Source of the DNA: Ornithodoros turicata
Lineage: Eukaryota; Arthropoda; Arachnida; Ixodida; Argasidae
Assembly: GCF_037126465.1 (NCBI RefSeq)
Contig: NW_026999320.1
Coordinates: forward strand, 1,488,001 to 1,552,000
Length of the DNA: 64,000 bases
Reading direction: 5' to 3'
The notes beneath the pieces are model-generated. The model saw nothing but the letters and a program-made list of their open reading frames with translations. It did not search any database and was not told the origin of the DNA. The translations under genes and the position numbers were made by a program. Each line of letters starts with the position of its first letter. The first letter of the stretch is position 1. This document shows, piece after piece, positions 43,487 to 54,008 of this stretch.

Positions 43487-46005
43487 ATGACACGGCCGTG
43501 CAAGAACCCACGGAAACCGCGGAGTTGCGGTCGGAAATCAGTCCGTAAGCTCTGTCGGCAGCTGGCGAAGGAGAAACGGTAAGTCGCAACTTTGTACTAG
43601 TGCAGTGCGCATGTGCGCTGATGCGTTTGCGCTGATTTATTTGTTCTTCGTTCAGTCTGAAAACTCCACCGTCACCTGCGGACAACCAGTGCGAAGCAAC
43701 GCCCGTGTCAGACTGTCCATGTGTGTGGGTGTGGGTCTTACGTGCACGACGCGGGACAACACGCATAAAAATGAGCTGGGACACCAGACCTACGACGAGC
43801 ATTACACGTGGATCCCTTGCGGCCACAGATCGGCAAGCACAGGACTCGCGAGATGATTCTGGATTTCACACGACGGACATCGAGGACATTCCGGATATCC
43901 CCGTGGAAACAGGTGCTCCAACGGCGTCCGAAGAAGATTGAAATCTCGGTCGGAGGATGATTTCCCCTGGTCACTTCATCGTCTTAGCGAAATGGATAAG
44001 CACGCGTGTCCGGGCCGTTTTGGAAAGCGTTTCACATTTGAAAAGGAAAGGAAGGTTGGTTTGTGGTCCGAATTCATTTACAAATACCACGGTTGCAGTG
44101 AAGTCCCTTCCCGGAACCCACATCTCTGGTGGCTGACGAAAAGAAGACTGGAGTAAACAATGCTGGTGTTCGGGCTACTGGGTTCTGCAGCTTCGAGGAA
44201 TCTTTTTCAGTGCTAGGGGTGCCCAGAGTGAACAAGGGTGCCTCCCTGAGGAGAGAGGAGGCACTGGGGGAGGTAGGTAACACATTGTTGACGTCTAATC
44301 TTAATCGGCACTCTTCCAAAAGTAATCTGAGAAGGATGCACGGTGACACGAGAGCACTGTTTGCCATTTTGGGTTCCCCATTCTTTGTTTTCTCTGTTTA
44401 TATCTCATTCATCACTGGGAGGCAGTTTTCATGAAGTTCATCATCCTGGCTGGAAAGGAGGAAAAGGAGCTTGCAGTGGCAGCTGGGGACGTTTGTAAAG
44501 ATGGTATCACAGCCAACATTAAAGTGATCGTTGACGGAGGTTGGTCACACAGAAGCCACGGCCACAGATACTAAGCTTCTTCAGGTGTTGCTGTCATCAT
44601 CGGAGCAAGAACCAAGAAAATCCTGCACTTAGGTTTGCGCAACAAGTTCTGCAGCTACTGTGAATACCACAAGGTAAGGGAACTGTCATCCCATCACACA
44701 AGTGCTACAAGAACTGGGAGAAGGCTTCGACTGCCACGGAAGCAGGCATCATTGTTCAAGGCTTCCAGGTGAGTGAGCAAGTTCATGGGCTTCAGTACAG
44801 AACACTAGTCGGGGATGGAGATTTTTCGGTATACCATCAAGCGATGACACACTTACAGTATGGGTACCTGGTACAGAAGAACGAGTGTGCAAAGCATGTT
44901 GTGAGAAATTATACAAGCCGGCTATACAAGCTCCGTGAAGAGAACTCGGAAAACCAGAAGCTCCTGGCTGTTCCTCGTTTGAAACGCATTTCTAATGGTG
45001 ACCGAAAAGCAGTATCGCAATATGCGCAATAGCAATCTAAGTTCTAACGGCACGATGATTGAGAGGGAAGTACTTCAACGACAGCTCACTAGACAACTTC
45101 AGGCAGACCTCATCAATGGCCTGAAACATGTGTACGGCTTCCATGACGATTGCAAAGATTACTTCTGTGATGGAACGAAAGGCACCGAGATGTTCAGCAC
45201 GTTGCCATACGTCTTTCAGACGAAGCACACGAAGCTACTCTCTGCAACAAATATAATTGCTGACAAGGCAGGCCGCCTGATTACGAATGACACAAGCAAC
45301 CTTGCTGAGAATGTGATGTCATTCGAGGCAAAAGTTTCTGGTGGTAAGCAGGTAAACAGGAGTCAGAAGGGTTCATACCAACAGACATGCTACGGTGCAG
45401 CACTCATTTCCAGTATGGGCCGTCGTTGCAAGGCATTGCAGTCAGAGGCCTTACAGGTTGGAGCCCTTCTGTGTCAGTGAAGAAATTCATTGCAAAGAGA
45501 GAACAAGCTAAGAAAACGGCGACTGCCAGGAAATGGCGGCTGGAGGAGGAGTTTGCCAGTGGCTTGAAGGCAAAGAAGAGGAATGTAGGTGACGCTACAT
45601 CTAATGCACACTACGGGGAGCATTGCAAGCAACCAGATATGCCACCAATACAGTATCAAGAAAAATCGTCAGCGCTGCTGTCAGGATTGCAGGTAGGATC
45701 CCGGGAGAGGGATGAAATTGAAGTTCGCACCGCAGGCGCCAAACTTGGCATGGATGATAGAGCGCAAGAACCGACTACCACCTTCGAACTTCGGTAAAGT
45801 TTGTAAGAGGAGAAGGACCACGCTTTGCAGCAACCTTGTGAAGCAGCTTGTGTACCGTAGGCCGTTTTCTACAAGTGCTACAGAGTATGGGAAGCAGAAT
45901 GAGGATGTTGTCATCAGATTGTATGAAGCATAACCAAACTGCCATGTTCAGAAATGTGGCTTATTTGTTGATGTACAGTACGGGTTCCTGGCTGCATCTC
46001 CTGCA
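43487..46005 (+). pseudogene. Mutator-like transposase with C-terminal YqaJ-like nuclease, decayed
   Basis: The first exon (43487-43578, MTRPCKNPRKPRSCGRK) has a donor GTAAGT and joins in frame to 43656-43941 (acidic tail, stop). Later frames give KERKVGLWSEFIYKYHGC, VNNAGVRATGFCSFEESF, AGKEEKELAVAAGDV, IKVIVDGGWSHRS, LVGDGDFSVYHQA, NECAKHVVRN and RLITNDTSNLAENVMSF. This order is that of the Mutator-like transposase domain, with two catalytic-type Asp regions (VDGGW, GDGDFS). Further on, PPSNFGKVCKRRRTTLCSNL, TEYGKQNEDVVIRLYEA and CGLFVDVQYGFLAASP match a YqaJ-type recombinase nuclease; the Asp-Gly after SP reads Ala-Thr. At least six frameshifts or stops show it is inactive. Confidence 0.7.
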
Positions 46006-47640
46006 ACTGTGCTCTCGTGGCAATTTCCGGCCTTTCCGGCAGACTCTTTGTTCCTGCTCTCCGAATGGAACAAATGGACTACGGAAACGCTGCACGCGCT
46101 TCTTCTTGCACGCTGCAACTTCTTTTGCTTCTTCTTCTTCTTTTTTTAATACGACGTCAAGGGTCGAGTAGTTGTCTCGTGTAGTGTAACGCCGAGTTGT
46201 TCTTCGGAACGTCGATGACCCATGTTCCAGGGCTTTTCTTGTGTCTTCTCCCACAAAAGTCTTCGAACACTTGGAATACGTAATGCGAGCAGGAAATAGA
46301 CCACCTTGCACGAGATTTCGGACCACTGTCCTGCTGCAATCGGTTCAGCATGGCACGCGGCCAGAGGACAGATGACTGAGGGAAATAATGGGAAAGGGCG
46401 CGCATTCACATTTTTTCGGTTGTTGTACCACATGTCTAATTGTGAGAGCAAATCGTGGGAGGGGAAAGAGGGGAACGCACAATAAGGTTGTTATTCGAAA
46501 CGTGTCTTTTGTGTGCTTCCTTGTTTGTCATTCTCGCATTCTCGCAACGTGTCCCAGGCGTGACATATTGGCTTTGGCTCATAATCGTTGTTGTGGACGG
46601 AACTAAAAATCGTAGAACCCTATTTTTGTGCCTAGTGAGCAATACGTGCATGTAGTGCACCTGTGGACCAAATCTAGCGGTACAAGGAACGACTGTACCG
46701 GTTCGCAGGATTTGCAGGTCCTTAGGAGTCCTTCCTAATAAGGAAGATATTAGGATTCCCTTCCTAATGAACGACTGTAGCATTTCGTGCAGCACTATCT
46801 TCGGTACGCAAGCAGCCCTGGTCTCAAGCGAATGCATTATCGACATAATTATCGTAATGAACCTAATTATCGCCATAGGTTTGAGTCATATAGCAACTGC
46901 GCACCTCGCTGCGCATGCAGATTCATCTTCGGTTACTACAAGTGTCACTGACATCCTGCGTGTTAGTTAAAGCCGCTAGGGGCTACTTCTCCTCCGTCTC
47001 CAAAGCACACGCTTCTTCGTCTTGTTCCTTCATCTTTTCTATTTATTTGCTACATTGTTTTCTAATCGAACGGAAGGAACCGGGTTACGCACCATCTTGT
47101 CTGCTCCCAGTCGCTTCGGTCGGCAGTGTTGTGGCCGCTACGCTTAGGTAACTGAGTACCCCTATTTGCTACTCCTCTAACACGAAGGGCAATTACTAGC
47201 ATCGCTACTCATTCCGAAATGTAGCGCGGTACCGCTACCGGAAGGAAATATATAGCGGCGCTATTGCCAAGCTGCCTTGTAAGATACTCTTTTTATGACG
47301 AACATGTAACCATGATGAGTAGAGCCCACATAACGCTTAGGCAATAAAATATTGTTTTATGCGGGAACAATAAGCACGAGAACTGTCGAAAACAGCTCTG
47401 AAATCTTCATTCTAGACAGGATAAGTTGGCACAGAAATTAGAAAATGTCACTTGATCATGCCGGATTCTGAGACTTCAGACACTGATACCGCCTTGTTGA
47501 AGTGAAATGGCGTGGAATACGAGTTACGTCTTTTGTTTTGCCCACTAAAGCAGCGGGAAAGTAGCGGCAGCAGCATCGGACACGGTACAAAAATTTCTAA
47601 CTACTGCAAAAAGTAGCGAAAACAGCTGCGCTGCTAGTAG
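46006..47640. other. No recognised feature
   Basis: Overlapping frames on both strands lack family signatures. A small TTCCTAA direct/inverted cluster lies at 46728-46768. Confidence 0.35.
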
Positions 47641-47679
47641 CGCCTCTACGCACAACATTGTCTCTCGACAGGGAAACGC

Positions 47680-47815
47680 GTCCAGCCACACGCACAAAAC
47701 ACAAAAGAAAAACCCGTCCCCGAATTACGCACGTGTGTGCCGTCATGTACCGCCTATGACTAAATTCAGGCGTCTGCACCATGATAAACATTCGTTATAT
47801 AGGCAAGGGGAAGGC
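47680..47815 (+). repeat. Repeat family E, fragment
   Basis: About 130 bp similar to 52020-52155 (CACACGCACAAAACAC-like, CCCGTCCCCGAATT, GTCTGCACCATGATA). It may be an outlying part of the array at 49459-54008. Confidence 0.6.
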
Positions 47816-48041
47816 ATGCTACGTTGCAGGCGTTTTGCTACTAGAATTTTGCAGTACGACGATAACTATCTTATTTCAAGACAGTTTGTGAAAATCTAAT
47901 TTCTCGAATTCAGCTTTGAACCTTGCAGAAGAAGCCTCTGTTTATCGCAAACTGAGTACAATCAACTTTTGTCATTTCACAAATCATTAACTCGAACTCG
48001 AATCGAGAAGTCGAATAGAAAAAAAAAAAGAAAACAAAAGC

Positions 48042-49267
48042 GTGACATTGTTTGCTCCTCTCGTGGCCCTTTTCCACGGCCGCCGGTCTACCTATAGGGA
48101 CAGGTCAGATAGCGTAAAATCTCAGATTTCCCAATTTCCCTTCGTTTATGCGATTAAACTAACCTGCAACCAACTAACGCTGCAACATCTCTACTCCCTG
48201 CACTCAAATCGAATGGAGACTTACACTGACGGCTCGGTGGCATCCGATGGGTCATCATCTGCATTTTACATTCCTGAGGAAGCATACGAACGCGGTTTCA
48301 AGCTGCTGCCCACGCTTTCATCAACCGAAGCAGAAGCCGTTGCTATCTTATCTGCTCTGCGGTACATCTCTTCGTCGACACCAAGAGCGTGGACTATACT
48401 TTCGGATAGTAAGTCAGCCTTGGAGGCCGTGGCATCGTATTCGCCCAAGGTTATCAATGACATCTACACGGAGATCGTTTGCCTGCACGCCAAACTATCG
48501 TCTCTAGGTCACAGTGTGTGGTTCCAGTGGATTCCGGGCCACGTTGGTATCTTGGGAACGCGTTCACGTTGGGAATGCCATCGCCGATTCTGCGGCCAGG
48601 TCTGCTCGTGCTGCTGGGCCTGTCACTTCTGTCCAACTTACCCAGTCTGCCTGTCAGCTAGCCATTCGCCCATACTGCAGAAATAGCTCTCAGGCCTTCT
48701 TTCAAGACGCTGCCAGGACCAACCCTTTTCTGCACTCGATTGACCCTACGATGACCCACACACTGGTAGGCCGCTACCCCAGGGAGGAAGAGTCCCTGCT
48801 TCATAGGCTGCGATTGAATGTGGCGCGGACTCCACTGCTCCTCTTTAAGATGGGCCACCTTTCGTCACCCAACTGCCCCACCTGTCATGTTGAAGGAGAC
48901 ATCCCGCACTTACTCCTCTACTGCACTCGTTACCACCAACATCGTCTCCTCCTACGGTCGCGCATCGCTCGCCTGACGGTTTCGGACTTATCTCTAGCTA
49001 CGTTGCTCGGCCCCACACAATACAGTCAGGTGACAAAGGCACTTGCCCAGTTTCTGCGGTCCTGTGGCCTTCTGGGTGAACTGTGACCAGCTTCATGTTT
49101 GTTTTCCTCTTTGTTCTTTTGTTTTTCTTTTTTGTTTATTTGTTTTCCTTTTTGTTTGCCGTTATTTTTCCCTTTTTTTTCCTGGGAATAGCAAGCCGCC
49201 ATACCGGTGGCTAACCTTTCCCTCTTATTTTTTTATATATAATAAACATATCCCCCCCCCCCCCCCC
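48042..49267 (+). pseudogene. LINE ORF2 3' end: RNase H and C-terminal zinc knuckle
   Basis: The frame from 48042 contains YTDGSVASDGSS, STEAEAVAILSAL, TILSDSKSAL and QWIPGHVGI: RNase H with its catalytic Asp-Glu-Asp in place. After a frameshift near 48555 the second frame (48514-49083) carries NAIADSAARSA (last catalytic Asp), HLSSPNCPTCHVEGD and IPHLLLYC, the C-terminal Cys/His knuckle. LINEs of the I group have this RNase H tail. A stop at 49084 is followed by a 3' UTR with AATAAA (about 49240) and 16 C residues. The RT is missing (5' truncation). Confidence 0.8.
49252..49267 (+). repeat. Poly-C tract at LINE 3' end
   Basis: Sixteen consecutive C residues directly after AATAAACATAT. Confidence 0.7.
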
Positions 49268-49458
49268 GTTGCATTACTGACGTCTATTCTTGTCATTTAC
49301 GTGCGCAGTGTGGGCAGCCGCTTTCGTTTCTCGAACGGGTAATTTCCTGCCTGCCTTTTCAACCACTGCCATCTCCTGCCGCTCCTGCCTGGCCTTTTCA
49401 ACCATTTGCCATCTTTCCAGTCCATTGTAATCACTTGCCTCGAATATTTTATTATGCT

Positions 49459-50212
49459 CGCGTCACGGAAAATGTGTGATCAACGACATTCGTCTGTAGG
49501 GAATATAATAGGGAAATTTGATTTCAATATTGGAACTTTTAAACTTGCCGAGTCAACATGTTCTCTTCTTCTTGTCACAAATAGAAAGCGCGTGTAGGGT
49601 TTTCGACGTCCCATGACATTCCAAGTACAAGTCCAAGTACATTTCCCGATTTGATGGTTATTGGCAAAAAAAGAAAAAGAAGGAAAGAAACGATATTGAA
49701 AGACGCGTAAAAACTGCCGTTCGCCTTCAAATTATATCCAGCAGCCACACGAGGAAGGCACACTATGACCTCAATGCTGAACCAAGCAAGCTAACAAGCA
49801 AAACAACAGGTATCTGGAACATCACTGAGAGAAAGAGACAAAAAGGACAATCAAGAGGACAAATCAATTGTTTTCGAGGTTCAACGTATTAGGCATTTGT
49901 CTCTCTCTTCTTCTTCTTCTTTTCTTTTTTGTCAAAAGTTACTGTCCCGTTTTCTGATATTGAATGGAGTTTGTCGGACAGTTCCTTTTTCATGACAAGA
50001 AGAAAAGCAAAGGAAACAGAGAGAACAATACATATCAAATCTTGATAAAATTTACCGTTTTTTGGGGCGGAGGGGAATTGATAAAATTACATGATGCATA
50101 TGCTATGAGACTGCCTCAGTGTGAAGTATTCTGGTCTTTCGCATTTGCACGATCTCGAAAACATGCCGTAAAACGTTTCTTCCATATCGCAACGTCCTTG
50201 ACTTTTGCGAGT
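49459..50212 (+). repeat. Repeat family E, unit 1
   Basis: About 750 bp that recurs in direct orientation at 51484-52385 and 53283-54008. Landmarks are GCGTCACGGAAAA at the left, AGAAAGCGCGTGTAGGG, the TTGTCTCTCTCTTC tract, and GACTGCCTCAGTGTGAAGTA near the right. It has no long frame or termini that I can classify. Confidence 0.7.
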
Positions 50213-51483
50213 GAACATGTACGCCTCCTTATATATGTGGCTTCCCAGCCAGTAGTTCTTCTTATGAAGCCACATAAACATGTTAGTAACTTAGTAAGAT
50301 AAAAATAAAAATATGGTATTCCTGTAACCATGTCAACTATTTTAGGAAAACCGGTGCTACGGAACCTGTGTGACCAACGCCATTTTTCCGTAGGAGAGCT
50401 TGGAACCAATTTTCGTTCCTTGATTTCTTGAATGGCACTCCGAAATTTTCCAAGTCCGCATAACGTTTTGTGCCATATTACATTTACGATCTATTAGAAA
50501 ATCCATTCATTCCTTGCTACAACGGTATTACACTAGAGATAAGAATAATAAGAAACAACAAAAAGAGAAACGAGAACCCCGGATTCGCGATGCTTCTGGT
50601 GATAGAGCAGCAAGGTTATACATAACGGAATCAGGAAGGGGCCGGGTGGCTGTTTTCAAAATTACGGTTGCTACATGGCTGAAATTTCATGAAGCCGAAC
50701 TATCAGAAGGCATAAGGAAAGGAATTATAAGGTATTGTAAACTCAGAAAAGTCGAAACCGGAGAGAGAGTTCTGGTTATTTGTAAAAAGAAATGAAAACA
50801 AAAAGCGTGCAGCGAATGCCACCACCGAGGTGAATCTCCCAAAAATCTGATTGCGCGCTCCCAACACACACTTCAGCGACACACGAGGAGCTGACGTGGC
50901 ATATCGTATCACAAAAAATGCAGCAGTGCATTCAACACTGCAACACAGTGCAACAGTGTAATTCACCTTCCTGAAGTTGTACAAGTTGATGCGTAACTTT
51001 CCCATCAAGACAATTGCAGGGGGTGGCAATTTTAGTTCATAACGTATGGAGTTCGGGGTCAACCCCGAGATGCTATGAGGTTAACCAAATAGACTGCGAC
51101 ACATTTTGGTGGAAGGTAGTATCCTTTCCTCCCTCCATCTCTCTCGCGTTTTTTTTCTGCTGTTTTCGTCAAAACCAACTACGTTGCTGCTCAACGTCTC
51201 TAATGCCGCTCATAAAATTTACATGTTAATAGGGAAAATAGGCGACATAAGACGGACGACAAACCTCTCTTTCCCAGGTAGACCAGTCGCCAGGCCATAA
51301 ATAATGAATATGTAGCCTACTATTCAATTGTTGTTATTATAATTTAATTGGGGGTTTATGTATACGAGAGAACTGAGGTCATGAGCGACGCCACAGCGGC
51401 CCGGTCTACTCAATTGTTTTACGCGTCGTGCACCACTCACACAGCGTTGCAGTAACAATGTCAAAAGCATAAAAGAAGGAAAG
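50213..51483. other. Spacer between repeat units 1 and 2
   Basis: Mostly unique DNA. A weakly shared TGTTTTACGCGT/AACAATGTCAAA segment just before unit 2 recurs before unit 3 (53215-53282). Confidence 0.4.
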
Positions 51484-52385
51484 CGCGTCACGGAAAACGT
51501 GTGATCAACGACATTTGTTTGCAGGTAATATAATATGGAAACACGCCGAGTCAAAATGTCAATTTTCTATCGTTTTTCACTTTGACGCGGCTCCATTGCA
51601 CCACACGCATACTGACGCTGAACTTCGCGTTACACTAACATAACCGTCCTGTAATTTTTTGTCACAAGTAGAAAGCGCACGTAGGGTTGACCACACTTTA
51701 TTACGAAGCAGATTCCCCGCTTAGAAGGTTATGGCTAAAAGGTGAGACAGAAACAAGCGTGCAGACTGTCGTCCACCTTCAAAGTGCATCAAGCTACGAA
51801 ACAAGGATTACTCACTATCTCCTCAATAATTCAGATGATGAAGGCAGCAACGTAACAAATAAAACAGCAGGTACCCGAAACAGCTGTGAGAGAAAACACC
51901 AAAAGGACGGGTAATCGTTTTCGAGCTACGACGTGCTACACATTTTTCTGAGTGATAAAGCAGTGTATGTATGTATAATTTCACACTTATTGTGGTGTGT
52001 GTGTGTGTTCGTCAACAGCCCCAGCCACACACACAAACACATAAAGAAGAACCCGTCCCCGAATTTCGCACGTGTGTGCCGCCATGTATGGCGTATGACT
52101 GAGTTCAGGTACCGTCTGCACCATGATACAAATTCGTAATCTAGGCAAGGGGAGTTTGTCGGACAAATCCTTTTTTTATGGCAAGAAGAAAAACAAAGGA
52201 AAGAGAGATAACAAGAGATAGCAAATCGTGATAAAATTTACCTTTTTTTTTTAGAGGGAGGCGGAATTGATAAAATTAGATGGGGTATATGCTGTGAGAC
52301 TGCCTCAGTGTGAAGTATTCTGCTCTTTCGCATTGCACGTTCTCGAAAACCTTCCGTAAAACGTTCCTTCCATCTACCTCATGTA
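51484..52385 (+). repeat. Repeat family E, unit 2
   Basis: Direct copy of unit 1, with an extra segment (52020-52155) that matches 47680-47815. Confidence 0.7.
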
Positions 52386-53282
52386 AAGTCCCCATCGAAC
52401 CCCTCCCAATTTCTCTTTTTATTTTCTTTTTTCTGGCTACGTTACTGATCCATACGGCACAATTCTATACTGTATTCATTCAGGGATTGCAAATTCTATC
52501 CTTGGTTGGACCTCGACAGCAAGCACCTGACTAAGAATGGATTACATTTCGTATCATATATCACTATATATTACACTACCAGTATTGTTGCAGGAACAGG
52601 TATATCAATTCGTACGCATAGAGCAACACACAGTCTTGTCTAAAGACTTATGCGCATGCTGTTGTACCTTCCGTACATTTTATTGCAATAACAGAGGTTA
52701 TTGCAGTAACCCTTTCCAGCACTGACAGAAAGATGTGTGTATGTGTGAGTGAGCATACGCGCTTGTGACCGGGCAATCGTTTTGCCCGTTCTTTTTTATG
52801 AAACAAGTGCAACACACAAACAAAGAGTCCCAGTAGCCACATTAGTTTTTGACGTGAATATGTCTTATAAATTTTCAACCACACGGTATGGTTTCTTGTA
52901 GCTTTCGGACTTCCCCATGAAACGGTTCATCTGTTTGGACCATCGCCTGGTAACCTTGATGGAGATAGAGCTCCCCGGAAGGTAGTTCTGTGCACATTGT
53001 CCAGCTGAGTTCAAAGGCTTTCCAAACCGTTGTCATGTTTGAGAAAATGAAAGAGAAAGACAGACACCGAGGGTAAAATGTGGGACAGGGGCGCTTGCAC
53101 AGTGTCCTGGCTTATTGCGCCTCAACGCAGGAAATGACAAAAATGTGGTGGGACAGCCAAATAAATGTCGACAATTATGTACAGCCATCAAGTCCGCGAA
53201 AGAGCCAGGGCATAAATATGCAGTCCGCTGTTTTACGCGTGTTTCACTAACAATGTCAAACCGATAAAAGAAATAGAAAAAT
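52386..53282. other. Spacer between repeat units 2 and 3
   Basis: No coding signature; only the TGTTTTACGCGT segment near its end is shared with the previous spacer. Confidence 0.4.
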
Positions 53283-54008
53283 GGCGTCACGGAAAATATA
53301 TGGACAACGACATTCGTCTGTAGGGAATGTAACAAGGAAATTTGGTTTCAATATTTAAACTTCTAAACTTGCCGAATCAACGTGTTCTCCTCTTTTTGTC
53401 ACAAACAGAAAGCGCGTGTAGGGTTTCCCACACTCCATTACAAGCGTGTAATGGGGTGTTGGTCTGGCGTGTAAAAACTGTCGTTCGCTTTCAAATTATA
53501 TCAAGCAGGCACACGAGGAAGACTTGCTATTATCTCGATGCTGAAGCAAGCAAGGTAACAAGCAAACCAACAGGTATCTGAAACAACAGTGAGAATAGAA
53601 ACGCCGCTCATAGCCCCACTTGCTTCGGGGCGCTAACACGTAATAAAAAAATCTAAAAAATATCAAGAGGACAGGTCACTTGTTTTCTAGCTTCGCTGTA
53701 TTACGCATTTGTCTCTCTCTCATCTTTTCCTTTTTTTTTTCAAAAGTTACCGTCGCGCAATCTGATATTGAAAGGAGTATGTCGGACAAATCCTGTTTAT
53801 AGCAAGAAGAAAAACAAAGGAAAGAGAGAGAAAACAAGCGATAGCAAATCGTGATTAAATTTACTTTTTTTTAAATTGATAAAATTACATGAGGCATATG
53901 CTGTTATACTGCCTCAGTGTGAAGTATTCTAGTCTTTCGCGGTACAGGATCTCGAAAACCTTCCGTAAAACGTTCCTTCCATCTGCCAACGCCCTTGACT
54001 CTTGCCTT
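53283..54008 (+). repeat. Repeat family E, unit 3
   Basis: Direct copy of unit 1. It carries a short SINE/LINE tail insertion at 53594-53662 absent from units 1 and 2. Confidence 0.7.
53594..53662 (+). mobile_element. Extremely 5'-truncated SINE/LINE tail insertion
   Basis: The inserted piece reads CGCCGCTCATAGCC, then TTGCTTCGGGGCGCTAACAC, then TAATAAAAAAAT. It is the same tail as the SINE at 14102-14392. The surrounding sequence is uninterrupted in units 1 (about 49830) and 2 (about 51890). Confidence 0.6.
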
